DNA from: Bugula neritina
Lineage: Eukaryota > Bryozoa > Gymnolaemata > Cheilostomatida > Bugulidae
DNA length: 64,000 bases
Assembly (NCBI GenBank): GCA_964035545.1
Contig: CAXIUT010000073.1
Location: 248,001-312,000 of the forward strand
Reading direction: 5' to 3'
Both the position numbers and the translations under genes were made by a program. Position 1 is the first letter of the stretch. Each line of letters opens with the position of its first letter. Below are positions 1-10,756 of this stretch, in pieces. The notes below the pieces were generated by a model. That model did no database searches. It was not told the origin of the DNA and saw only the letters and a list, made by a program, of their open reading frames with translations.

Positions 1-138
1 CGTCATGGAAACTTTTGTAGTTTTAAATAATATCTCCAAACTCATCACTTGCATGTGTTTATATACTTGATAAAGTTTTTCATGCAAAACTTGATGCCTG
101 CTTCAAAGACACCAGTGCTTAAAACTGTGTTAACTGTA

Positions 139-153
139 TTGGCACGTTGCCAT
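139..153. promoter_or_regulatory. NFI-like palindrome TTGGC-N5-GCCA
   Basis: TTGGCACGTTGCCAT matches the NFI/CTF full site TTGGC-N5-GCCAA except for the last base, and includes the inverted repeat TGGCA/TGCCA around a CpG. It persists in A, B and C heads even though the bases just after it vary (atgag or ataag). A short match like this can be chance. Confidence 0.3.
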
Positions 154-192
154 GAGATATTTGGTTATATTTAGCATCACAACATACTCTTC

Positions 193-232
193 AGAAAGTT
201 AAGAAAATCAGTCTATAGAAAGTTAATGAAAT
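193..232 (+). repeat. Short internal direct repeat
   Basis: AGAAAGTTAAGAAAAT at 193-208 and AGAAAGTTAATGAAAT at 217-232 agree at 14 of 16 bases. The 2-base TA indel that distinguishes B heads (tctagaa) from A and C heads (tctatagaa) lies between the two copies. I see no longer sub-repeat inside the monomer. Confidence 0.55.
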
Positions 233-505
233 AAACCTACCAGAGAGAGTAAGCCAGATGTAACAAGTAGATCCAAAACAAGTTGATTAACAATTGAAGT
301 TGAATTCTCCATGTAGTGAATACTTTAGTCCTAATGTCAAATGCAAACGTCTGCAACCAAATTGTGTAGACTTCATGAGCTGGTTAGCTGACAGGACTCA
401 TTAAAGTTCTTAACTGTTGTGTGTATAGTGATGCCCATCTTGAACTAGAGAGGGCTGACGGAAGACTGCTACTTTGTGAAAATTGACAATGCATATTATT
501 ATTAT

Positions 506-556
506 TCATTGTTGAGATTCACGACTGCCATAAACAATGATAAAATATTCATTGTT
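506..556. repeat. Alternating inverted repeat TCATTGTT / AACAATGA / TCATTGTT
   Basis: Arms lie at 506-513, 533-540 and 549-556. The central arm can pair with the left arm (19-base loop) or the right arm (8-base loop, taaaatat), so two hairpins compete. Each arm also contains the SOX/SRY-type HMG core AACAAT(G), giving three such cores in about 50 bp. The structure is kept in the other monomers I checked. Whether it is bound or folded is unknown. Confidence 0.6.
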
Positions 557-571
557 GGTACTACTGAGTAG

Positions 572-595
572 AATAAAATATAATATAATATTATT
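572..595 (+). repeat. AT-only stretch, (TAATA)-like microsatellite
   Basis: Twenty-four bases with no G or C, built from short TAATA units. This is the site of the TA length change that makes monomer 31 (and partial monomer 48) two bases longer, and of the attattatctgg change just after it in monomers 5 and 8. It is probably a slippage-prone, easily unwound segment. Confidence 0.7.
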
Positions 596-987
596 CTCTG
601 GACAGATAAACAATATCAAATGCATATTATAACATTACCATAAATCTACGGCGCTTCACATCTTCACTTTTTTCTGCAATGTTATTTCTTTGCAGTTAGA
701 AGTACTAGCTGAATATATGACTATGAAACATAACCCTTCAATTTCATTGCACCAGCACCGATTTCAATATAGGTGTGTTGGGAGTTATCTTTCCTAAAGT
801 TTTGTTCTTGGTGTTTATTCAAAGCAGACACAGGCTAATATTAGTTTTGTTATTTGCAAGAGTTTTTCTGTCTGATTGTCCATCAGCAAAAGTTTGCGCC
901 TTGCAGTTATTATGGAAATACCAGTGATGCTGGAAGACCTTTGCATTGTACACCCGCCTTTACTATTGAATTTAGATGTTTTATTTT

Positions 988-1016
988 CCCATCCCCTCTC
1001 CTGCCCCCCTGTCCCC
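988..1016 (-). other. C-rich tract; minus strand fits G-quadruplex rule
   Basis: The plus strand has C runs of 3, 4, 6 and 4 at 988-990, 993-996, 1004-1009 and 1013-1016, separated by spacers of 2, 7 and 3 bases. The minus strand therefore satisfies the usual G3+N1-7 pattern, and the plus strand could form an i-motif. It stands out against an AT-rich monomer. The tract recurs at phase 988 of all 47 complete monomers and is intact except in monomers 13 and 18, where a G (17131, 23855) breaks the second run. Folding is predicted from pattern only. Confidence 0.75.
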
Positions 1017-1345
1017 TCTAACAACCAGCAATCCTGACTCATGTGAAATGTGTTATTAAGTTTTAGAGTTGGACCATGGGCCTACAGTATACGATTTGAA
1101 GCTTTATAGTTTACAGGCAGTGGAGATGAGTCACTGCTGAAACCCATTTTATTAGTAGACTATATTGCTCTTCAATCATCAGTTTTCATATTCAAAGAGA
1201 AAGCTCATCTGCAGCGCCATTTCACAGTGTTATCTTTTGCTAGAGTAATAACTAATTTTAGATGCCTTTGCAAACATATGAGAAATAAATGAGTCGTTTT
1301 ATGAAAAGAGGTGTTTGCAGCAGTTGTCCACTTTTGATTTAGACG

Positions 1346-2689
1346 CGTCATGGAAACTTTTGTAGTTTTAAATAATATCTCCAAACTCATCACTTGCATG
1401 TGTTTATATACTTGATAAATTTTTTCATGCAAAACTTGATGCCTGCTTCAAAGACACCAGTGCTTAATTACTGTGTTAACTGTATTGGCACGTTGCCATG
1501 AGATATTTGGTAATATTTCGCATCACAACAAACTCTTCAGAAAGTTAAGAAAATCAGTCTAGAAAGTTACTGAAATAAACCTACCAGAGAGAGTAAGCCA
1601 GATGTAACAAGTAGATCCAAAACAAGTTGATTAACAATTGAAGTTGAAATATCCATGTAGTCAACACTTTAGTCCTAATGTCAAATGCAAACGTCTGCAA
1701 CCAAACTATGTAGACTTCATGGGCTGGTTAGCTGACAGGACTCATTAAAGTTCTTAACTGTTGTGTGTATAGTGATGCCCTTCTTGAAATAGAGAGGGCT
1801 GACTGAAGACTGCTACTTTGTGAAAATTGACAATGCATATTATTATTATTCATTGTTGAGATTCACGACTGCCATAAACAATGATAAAATATTCATTGTT
1901 GGTACTACTGAGTAGAATAAAATATAATATAATATTATTCTCTGGACAGATAAACAATATCAAATGCATAATATAACATTACCATAAATCTACGGCGCTT
2001 CACATCTTCACCTTTTTCTGCAATGTTATTTCTTTGCAGTTAGAAGTACTAGCTGAATATATGACTATGAAACATAACCCTTCAATTTCATTGCACCAGC
2101 ACCGATTTCAATATAGGTGTGTTGGGAGTTATCTTTCCTAAAGTTTTGTTCTTGGTGTTTATACGAAGCAGACACAGGCTAATATTAGTTTTGTTATTTG
2201 CAAGAGTTTTTCTGTCTGATTGTCCATCAGCAAAAGTTTGCGCCTTGCAGTTATTATGGAAATACCAGTGATGCTGGAAGACCTTTGCATTGTACACCCG
2301 CCTTTACTATTGAATTTAGATGTTTTATTTTCCCATCCCCTCTCCTGCCCCCCTGTCCCCTCTAACAACCAGCAATCCTGACTCATGTGAAATGTGTTAT
2401 TAAGTTTTAGAGTTGGACCATGGGCCTACAGTATACGATTTGAAGCTTTATAGTTTACAGGCAGTGGAGATGAGTCACTGCTGAAACCCATTTTATTAGT
2501 AGACTATATTGCTCTTCAATCATCAGTTTGCATATTAAAACAGAAAGCTCATCTGCAGCGCCATTTCACAGTGTTAAATTTTGCTAGAGTAAAAATTAAT
2601 TTTAGATGCCTTTGCAAACATATGAGAAATAAATGAGTCATTTTATGAAAAGAGGTGTTTGCAGCAGTTGTCCACTTTTGATTTAGACG
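1346..2689 (+). repeat. Monomer 2, B-Q-K, 1344 bp
   Basis: Head B with gataaat at the start and the rarer gaaatatcc (not gaaatctcc); cttgaaatag in the phase-440 region. Middle Q with the tatacgaagc form, linker T/T/T, tail K. All three TGA(G/C)TCA heptamers are intact. Confidence 0.92.
2379..2640. promoter_or_regulatory. Three AP-1/bZIP-type heptamers in one monomer
   Basis: TGACTCA at 2379-2385, TGAGTCA at 2471-2477 and TGAGTCA at 2634-2640, the last inside the 9-base palindrome ATGAGTCAT. These are perfect matches to the AP-1/Gcn4-type bZIP site. By chance about 0.15-0.2 per monomer would be expected. The first two appear in every complete monomer I read; the third is lost (TGAGTCG) in monomers 1, 4, 5 and 7. 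Binding or function is inference, because there is no gene nearby. Confidence 0.45.
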
Positions 2690-4034
2690 CGTCATGGAAA
2701 CTTTTGTAGTTTTAAATAATATCTCCAAACTCATCACTTGCATGTGTTTATATACTTGATAAAGTTTTTCATGCAAAACTTGATGCCTGCTTCAAAGACA
2801 CCAGTGCTTAAAACTGTGTTAACTGTATTGGCACGTTGCCATGAGATATTTGGTTATATTTAGCATCACAACATACTCTTCAGAAAGTTAAGAAAATCAG
2901 TCTATAGAAAGTTAATGAAATAAACCTACCAGAGAGAGTAAGCCAGATGTAACAAGTAGATCCAAAACAAGTTGATTAACAATTGAAGTTGAATTCTCCA
3001 TGTAGTGAATACTTTAGTCCTAATGTCAAATGCAAACGTCTGCAACCAAATTGTGTAGACTTCATGAGCTGGTTAGCTGACAGGACTCATTAAAGTTCTT
3101 AACTGTTGTGTGTATAGTGATGCCCATCTTGAACTAGAGAGGGCTGACGGAAGACTGCTACTTTGTGAAAATTGACAATGCATATTATTATTATTCATTG
3201 TTGAGATTCACGACTGCCATAAACAATGATAAAATATTCATTGTTGGTACTACTGAGTAGAATAAAATATAATATAATATTATTCTCTGGACAGATAAAC
3301 AATATCAAATGCATATTATAACATTACCATAAATCTACGGCGCTTCACATCTTCACTTTTTTCTGCAATGTTATTTCTTTGCAGTTAGAAGTACTAGCTG
3401 AATATATGACTATGAAACATAACCCTTCAATTTCATTGCACCAGCACCGATTTCAATATAGGTGTGTTGGGAGTTATCTTTCCTAAAGTTTTGTTCTTGG
3501 TGTTTATTCGAAGCAGACACAGGCTAATATTAGTTTTGTTATTTGCAAGAGTTTTTCTGTCTGATTGTCCATCAGCAAAAGTTTGCGCCTTGCAGTTATT
3601 ATGGAAATACCAGTGATGCTGGAAGACCTTTGCATTGTACACCCGCCTTTACTATTGAATTTAGATGTTTTATTTTCCCATCCCCTCTCCTGCCCCCCTG
3701 TCCCCTCTAACAACCAGCAATCCTGACTCATGTGAAATGTGTTATTAAGTTTTAGAGTTGGACCATGGGCCTACAGTATACGATTTGAAGCTTTATAGTT
3801 TACAGGCAGTGGAGATGAGTCACTGCTGAAACCCATTTTATTAGTAGACTATATTGCTCTTCAATCATCAGTTTGCATATTAAAACAGAAAGCTCATCTG
3901 CAGTGCCATTTCACAGTGTTAAATTTTGCTAGAGTAAAAATTAATTTTAGATGCCTTTGCAAACATATGAGAAATAAATGAGTCATTTTATGAAAAGAGG
4001 TGTTTGCAGCAGTTGTCCACTTTTGATTTAGACG
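2690..4034 (+). repeat. Monomer 3, A-Q-K, 1345 bp
   Basis: Head A, middle Q in the tattcgaagc form, linker T/T/T, tail K. In the tail cagtgcc replaces cagcgcc (a CpG loss), shared only with monomers 6 and 27. From 3106 onward it is the left copy of the 4033-bp-offset duplication. Confidence 0.92.
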
Positions 4035-5379
4035 CGTCATGGAAACTTTTGTAGTTTTAAATAATATCTCCAAACTCATCACTTGCATGTGTTTATATAC
4101 TTGATAAAGTTTTTCATGCAAAACTTGATGCCTGCTTCAAAGACACCAGTGCTTAAAACTGTGTTAACTGTATTGGCACGTTGCCATGAGATATTTGGTT
4201 ATATTTAGCATCACAACATACTCTTCAGAAAGTTAAGAAAATCAGTCTATAGAAAGTTAATGAAATAAACCTACCAGAGAGAGTAAGCCAGATGTAACAA
4301 GTAGATCCAAAACAAGTTGATTAACAATTGAAGTTGAATTCTCCATGTAGTGAATACTTTAGTCCTAATGTCAAATGCAAACGTCTGCAACCAAATTGTG
4401 TAGACTTCATGAGCTGGTTAGCTGACAGGACTCATTAAAGTTCTTAACTGTTGTGTGTATAGTGATGCCCATCTTGAACTAGAGAGGGCTGACGGAAGAC
4501 TGCTACTTTGTGAAAATTGACAATGCATATTATTATTATTCATTGTTGAGATTCACGACTGCCATAAACAATGATAAAATATTCATTGTTGGTACTACTG
4601 AGTAGAATAAAATATAATATAATATTATTCTCTGGACAGATAAACAATATCAAATGCATATTATAACATTACCATAAATCTACGGCGCTTCACATCTTCA
4701 CTTTTTTCTGCAATGTTATTTCTTTGCAGTTAGAAGTACTAGCTGAATATATGACTATGAAACATAACCCTTCAATTTCATTGCACCAGCACCGATTTCA
4801 ATATAGGTGTGTTGGGAGTTATCTTTCCTAAAGTTTTGTTCTTGGTGTTTATTCGAAGCAGACACAGGCTAATATTAGTTTTGTTATTTGCAAGAGTTTT
4901 TCTGTCTGATTGTCCATCAGCAAAAGTTTGCGCCTTGCAGTTATTATGGAAATACCAGTGCTGCTGGAAGACCTTTGCATTGTACACCCGCCTTTACTAT
5001 TGAATTTAGATGTTTTATTTTCCCATCCCCTCTCCTGCCCCCCTGTCCCCTCTAACAACCAGCAATCCTGACTCATGCGAAATGTGTTATTAAGTTTTAG
5101 AGTTGGACCATGGGCCTACAGTATACGATTTGAAGCTTTATAGTTTACAGGCAGTGGAGATGAGTCACTGCTGAAACCCATTTTATTAGTAGACTATATT
5201 GCTCTTCAATCATCAGTTTTCATATTCAAAGAGAAAGCTCATCTGCAGCGCCATTTCACAGTGTTATATTTTGCTAGAGTAATAACTAATTTTAGATGCC
5301 TTTGCAAACATATGAGATATAAATGAGTCGTTTTATGAAAAGAGGTGTTTGCAGCAGTTGTCCACTTTTGATTTAGACG
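4035..5379 (+). repeat. Monomer 4, A-Q-S, 1345 bp
   Basis: Head A; middle Q but with accagtgctg instead of gtgatg; linker C/T/T; tail S with gagatataaatg and a broken TGAGTCG. Every one of these marks recurs in monomer 7, its duplicate. Confidence 0.92.
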
Positions 5380-6723
5380 CGTCATGGAAACTTTTGTAGT
5401 TTTAAATAATATCTCCAAACTCATCACTTGCATGTGTTTATATACTTGATAAATTTTTTCATGCAAAACTTGATGCCTGCTTCAAAGACACCAGTGCTTA
5501 ATTACTGTGTTAACTGTATTGGCACGTTGCCATAAGACATTTGGTAATATTTCGCATCACAACAAACTCTTCAGAAAGTTAAGAAAATCAGTCTAGAAAG
5601 TTACTGAAATAAACCTACCAGAGAGAGTAAGCCAGATGTAACAAGTAGATCCAAAACAAGTTGATTAACAATTGAAGTTGAAATCTCCATGTAGTCAACA
5701 CTTTAGTCCTAATGTCAAATGCAAACGTCTGCAACCAAACTATGTAGACTTCATGGGCTGGTTAGCTGACAGGACTCATTAAAGTTCTTAACTGTTGTGT
5801 GTATAGTGATGCCCTTCTTGAACTAGAGAGGGCTGACTGAAGACTGCTACTTTGTGAAAATTGACAATGCATATTATTATTATTCATTGTTGAGATTCAC
5901 GACTGCCATAAACAATGATAAAATATTCATTGTTGGTACTACTGAGTAGAATAAAATATAATATAATATTATTATCTGGACAGATAAACAATATCAAATG
6001 CATAATATAACATTACCATAAATCTACGGCGCTTCACATCTTCACCTTTTTCTGCAATGTTATTTCTTTGCAGTTAGAAGTACTAGCTGAATATATGACT
6101 ATGAAACATAACCCTTCAATTTCATTGCACCAGCACCGATTTCAATATAGGTGTGTTGGGAGTTATCTTTCCTAAAGTTTTGTTCTTGGTGTTTATACGA
6201 AGCAGACACAGGCTAATATTAGTTTTGTTATTTGCAAGAGTTTTTCTGTCTGATTGTCCATCAGCAAAAGTTTGCGCCTTGCTGTTATTATGGAAATACC
6301 AGTGATGCTGGAAGACCTTTGCATTGTACACCCGCCTTTACTATTGAATTTAGATGTTTTATTTTCCCATCCCCTCTCCTGCCCCCCTGTCCCCTCTAAC
6401 AACCAGCAATCCTGACTCATGCGAAATGTGTTATTAAGTTTTAGAGTTGGACCATGGGCCTACAGTATACGATTTGAAGCTTTATAGTTTACAGGCAGTG
6501 GAGATGAGTCACTGCTGAAACCCATTTTATTAGTAGACTATATTGCTCTTCAATCATCAGTTTTCATATTCAAAGAGAAAGCTCATCTGCAGCGCCATTT
6601 CACAGTGTTATATTTTGCTAGAGTAATAACTAATTTTAGATGCCTTTGCAAACATATGAGAAATAAATGAGTCGTTTTATGAAAAGAGGTGTTTGCAGCA
6701 GTTGTCCACTTTTGATTTAGACG
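5380..6723 (+). repeat. Monomer 5, B-Q-S, 1344 bp
   Basis: Head B with the rare cataagacatt; attattatctgg in the AT-rich part where nearly all copies have attattctctgg; middle Q with ttgctgtt; linker C/T/T; tail S with TGAGTCG. Monomer 8 is its duplicate. Confidence 0.92.
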
Positions 6724-8067
6724 CGTCATGGAAACTTTTGTAGTTTTAAATAATATCTCCAAACTCATCACTTGCATGTGTTTATATACTTGATAAATTT
6801 TTTCATGCAAAACTTGATGCCTGCTTCAAAGACACCAGTGCTTAATTACTGTGTTAACTGTATTGGCACGTTGCCATGAGATATTTGGTAATATTTCGCA
6901 TCACAACAAACTCTTCAGAAAGTTAAGAAAATCAGTCTAGAAAGTTACTGAAATAAACCTACCAGAGAGAGTAAGCCAGATGTAACAAGTAGATCCAAAA
7001 CAAGTTGATTAACAATTGAAGTTGAAATATCCATGTAGTCAACACTTTAGTCCTAATGTCAAATGCAAACGTCTGCAACCAAACTATGTAGACTTCACTG
7101 GCTGGTTAGCTGACAGGACTCATTAAAGTTCTTAACTCTTGTGTGTATAGTGATGCCCATCTTGAACTAGAGAGGGCTGACGGAAGACTGCTACTTTGTG
7201 AAAATTGACAATGCATATTATTATTATTCATTGTTGAGATTCACGACTGCCATAAACAATGATAAAATATTCATTGTTGGTACTACTGAGTAGAATAAAA
7301 TATAATATAATATTATTCTCTGGACAGATAAACAATATCAAATGCATATTATAACATTACCATAAATCTACGGCGCTTCACATCTTCACTTTTTTCTGCA
7401 ATGTTATTTCTTTGCAGTTAGAAGTACTAGCTGAATATATGACTATGAAACATAACCCTTCAATTTCATTGCACCAGCACCGATTTCAATATAGGTGTGT
7501 TGGGAGTTATCTTTCCTAAAGTTTTGTTCTTGGTGTTTATTCGAAGCAGACACAGGCTAATATTAGTTTTGTTATTTGCAAGAGTTTTTCTGTCTGATTG
7601 TCCATCAGCAAAAGTTTGCGCCTTGCAGTTATTATGGAAATACCAGTGATGCTGGAAGACCTTTGCATTGTACACCCGCCTTTACTATTGAATTTAGATG
7701 TTTTATTTTCCCATCCCCTCTCCTGCCCCCCTGTCCCCTCTAACAACCAGCAATCCTGACTCATGTGAAATGTGTTATTAAGTTTTAGAGTTGGACCATG
7801 GGCCTACAGTATACGATTTGAAGCTTTATAGTTTACAGGCAGTGGAGATGAGTCACTGCTGAAACCCATTTTATTAGTAGACTATATTGCTCTTCAATCA
7901 TCAGTTTGCATATTAAAACAGAAAGCTCATCTGCAGTGCCATTTCACAGTGTTAAATTTTGCTAGAGTAAAAATTAATTTTAGATGCCTTTGCAAACATA
8001 TGAGAAATAAATGAGTCATTTTATGAAAAGAGGTGTTTGCAGCAGTTGTCCACTTTTGATTTAGACG
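6724..8067 (+). repeat. Monomer 6, B to A recombinant head, Q-K, 1344 bp
   Basis: The first part of the head is B (cttaattactg, tctagaa, gtcaacac, actatgtag, private cttcactggc at 7093-7102). By 7158 it reads A (cccatcttg, gacgg) and continues as a copy of monomer 3 (tattcgaagc, tail K, cagtgcc). The B to A switch lies between the private cttcactggc and the A marks at about 7158. Confidence 0.92.
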
Positions 8068-9412
8068 CGTCATGGAAACTTTTGTAGTTTTAAATAATAT
8101 CTCCAAACTCATCACTTGCATGTGTTTATATACTTGATAAAGTTTTTCATGCAAAACTTGATGCCTGCTTCAAAGACACCAGTGCTTAAAACTGTGTTAA
8201 CTGTATTGGCACGTTGCCATGAGATATTTGGTTATATTTAGCATCACAACATACTCTTCAGAAAGTTAAGAAAATCAGTCTATAGAAAGTTAATGAAATA
8301 AACCTACCAGAGAGAGTAAGCCAGATGTAACAAGTAGATCCAAAACAAGTTGATTAACAATTGAAGTTGAATTCTCCATGTAGTGAATACTTTAGTCCTA
8401 ATGTCAAATGCAAACGTCTGCAACCAAATTGTGTAGACTTCATGAGCTGGTTAGCTGACAGGACTCATTAAAGTTCTTAACTGTTGTGTGTATAGTGATG
8501 CCCATCTTGAACTAGAGAGGGCTGACGGAAGACTGCTACTTTGTGAAAATTGACAATGCATATTATTATTATTCATTGTTGAGATTCACGACTGCCATAA
8601 ACAATGATAAAATATTCATTGTTGGTACTACTGAGTAGAATAAAATATAATATAATATTATTCTCTGGACAGATAAACAATATCAAATGCATATTATAAC
8701 ATTACCATAAATCTACGGCGCTTCACATCTTCACTTTTTTCTGCAATGTTATTTCTTTGCAGTTAGAAGTACTAGCTGAATATATGACTATGAAACATAA
8801 CCCTTCAATTTCATTGCACCAGCACCGATTTCAATATAGGTGTGTTGGGAGTTATCTTTCCTAAAGTTTTGTTCTTGGTGTTTATTCGAAGCAGACACAG
8901 GCTAATATTAGTTTTGTTATTTGCAAGAGTTTTTCTGTCTGATTGTCCATCAGCAAAAGTTTGCGCCTTGCAGTTATTATGGAAATACCAGTGCTGCTGG
9001 AAGACCTTTGCATTGTACACCCGCCTTTACTATTGAATTTAGATGTTTTATTTTCCCATCCCCTCTCCTGCCCCCCTGTCCCCTCTAACAACCAGCAATC
9101 CTGACTCATGCGAAATGTGTTATTAAGTTTTAGAGTTGGACCATGGGCCTACAGTATACGATTTGAAGCTTTATAGTTTACAGGCAGTGGAGATGAGTCA
9201 CTGCTGAAACCCATTTTATTAGTAGACTATATTGCTCTTCAATCATCAGTTTTCATATTCAAAGAGAAAGCTCATCTGCAGCGCCATTTCACAGTGTTAT
9301 ATTTTGCTAGAGTAATAACTAATTTTAGATGCCTTTGCAAACATATGAGATATAAATGAGTCGTTTTATGAAAAGAGGTGTTTGCAGCAGTTGTCCACTT
9401 TTGATTTAGACG
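8068..9412 (+). repeat. Monomer 7, A-Q-S, duplicate of monomer 4
   Basis: Carries the monomer 4 marks (accagtgctg, linker C/T/T, tail S, gagatataaatg, TGAGTCG) at an offset of 4033. I saw no difference from monomer 4 on reading. Length 1345. Confidence 0.92.
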
Positions 9413-10756
9413 CGTCATGGAAACTTTTGTAGTTTTAAATAATATCTCCAAACTCATCACTTGCATGTGTTTATATACTTGATAAATTTTTTCATGCAAA
9501 ACTTGATGCCTGCTTCAAAGACACCAGTGCTTAATTACTGTGTTAACTGTATTGGCACGTTGCCATAAGACATTTGGTAATATTTCGCATCACAACAAAC
9601 TCTTCAGAAAGTTAAGAAAATCAGTCTAGAAAGTTACTGAAATAAACCTACCAGAGAGAGTAAGCCAGATGTAACAAGTAGATCCAAAACAAGTTGATTA
9701 ACAATTGAAGTTGAAATCTCCATGTAGTCAACACTTTAGTCCTAATGTCAAATGCAAACGTCTGCAACCAAACTATGTAGACTTCATGGGCTGGTTAGCT
9801 GACAGGACTCATTAAAGTTCTTAACTGTTGTGTGTATAGTGATGCCCTTCTTGAACTAGAGAGGGCTGACTGAAGACTGCTACTTTGTGAAAATTGACAA
9901 TGCATATTATTATTATTCATTGTTGAGATTCACGACTGCCATAAACAATGATAAAATATTCATTGTTGGTACTACTGAGTAGAATAAAATATAATATAAT
10001 ATTATTATCTGGACAGATAAACAATATCAAATGCATAATATAACATTACCATAAATCTACGGCGCTTCACATCTTCACCTTTTTCTGCAATGTTATTTCT
10101 TTGCAGTTAGAAGTACTAGCTGAATATATGACTATGAAACATAACCCTTCAATTTCATTGCACCAGCACCGATTTCAATATAGGTGTGTTGGGAGTTATC
10201 TTTCCTAAAGTTTTGTTCTTGGTGTTTATACGAAGCAGACACAGGCTAATATTAGTTTTGTTATTTGCAAGAGTTTTTCTGTCTGATTGTCCATCAGCAA
10301 AAGTTTGCGCCTTGCTGTTATTATGGAAATACCAGTGATGCTGGAAGACCTTTGCATTGTACACCCGCCTTTACTATTGAATTTAGATGTTTTATTTTCC
10401 CATCCCCTCTCCTGCCCCCCTGTCCCCTCTAACAACCAGCAATCCTGACTCATGCGAAATGTGTTATTAAGTTTTAGAGTTGGACCATGGGCCTACAGTA
10501 TACGATTTGAAGCTTTATAGTTTACAGGCAGTGGAGATGAGTCACTGCTGAAACCCATTTTATTAGTAGACTATATTGCTCTTCAATCATCAGTTTTCAT
10601 ATTCAAAGAGAAAGCTCATCTGCAGCGCCATTTCACAGTGTTATATTTTGCTAGAGTAATAACTAATTTTAGATGCCTTTGCAAACATATGAGAAATAAA
10701 TGAGTCATTTTATGAAAAGAGGTGTTTGCAGCAGTTGTCCACTTTTGATTTAGACG
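9413..10756 (+). repeat. Monomer 8, B-Q-S, duplicate of monomer 5
   Basis: Carries cataagacatt, attattatctgg and ttgctgtt exactly as monomer 5 does, 4033 bp away. Identity ends at 10707, where this copy has the normal TGAGTCA and monomer 5 has TGAGTCG. Length 1344. Confidence 0.92.

Larger units (their letters stand above)
1..1345 (+). repeat. Monomer 1, A-Q-S, 1345 bp
   Basis: Head A, middle Q, linker T/T/T, tail S. Private changes: attcaaagc at 818-824 where most copies have a CpG (attcgaagc), which puts a TGA into the minus-strand frame there, and tatctttt at 1231-1238. The third TGAGTCA heptamer is broken to TGAGTCG at 1290-1296. This is the reference monomer for phase numbers. Confidence 0.93.

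Noticed and set aside
229-595. Polyadenylation signals (AATAAA)
   Set aside because: Several occur on both strands, as expected in such AT-rich DNA, with no gene or transcript evidence around them.
818-840. CENP-B box
   Set aside because: The best resemblance, around ttcgaagcagacac in other copies, lacks the CGGG half; no full match to the consensus is present.
988-1016. CTCF site as in the DXZ4-type macrosatellite
   Set aside because: The minus-strand G-rich tract matches only part of the core and misses several fixed positions by hand alignment.
1205-1432. Minus-strand 75-codon open frame recurring in most monomers
   Set aside because: Copies differ mostly by amino-acid changes, and monomers 29, 45 and 46 carry an in-frame stop (acttatgtag at the start of the following unit). 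No domain, signal or family is recognisable; it recurs because the repeat recurs.
2088-2386. Overlapping minus-strand 69- and 75-codon frames
   Set aside because: They overlap each other in different frames, are interrupted or extended by single changes between copies, and show no recognisable motif.
4809-5003. Plus-strand 64-codon frame
   Set aside because: It begins with GTG, which is not a normal start in a eukaryote, lies antisense to the other frames, and is stopped in every copy with gtgatg.
3106-10706. Assembly duplication error
   Set aside because: Cannot be excluded from sequence alone, but sharp ends inside monomers with different private marks on each side fit real exchange better than a simple assembler repeat. 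Long-read depth would decide.
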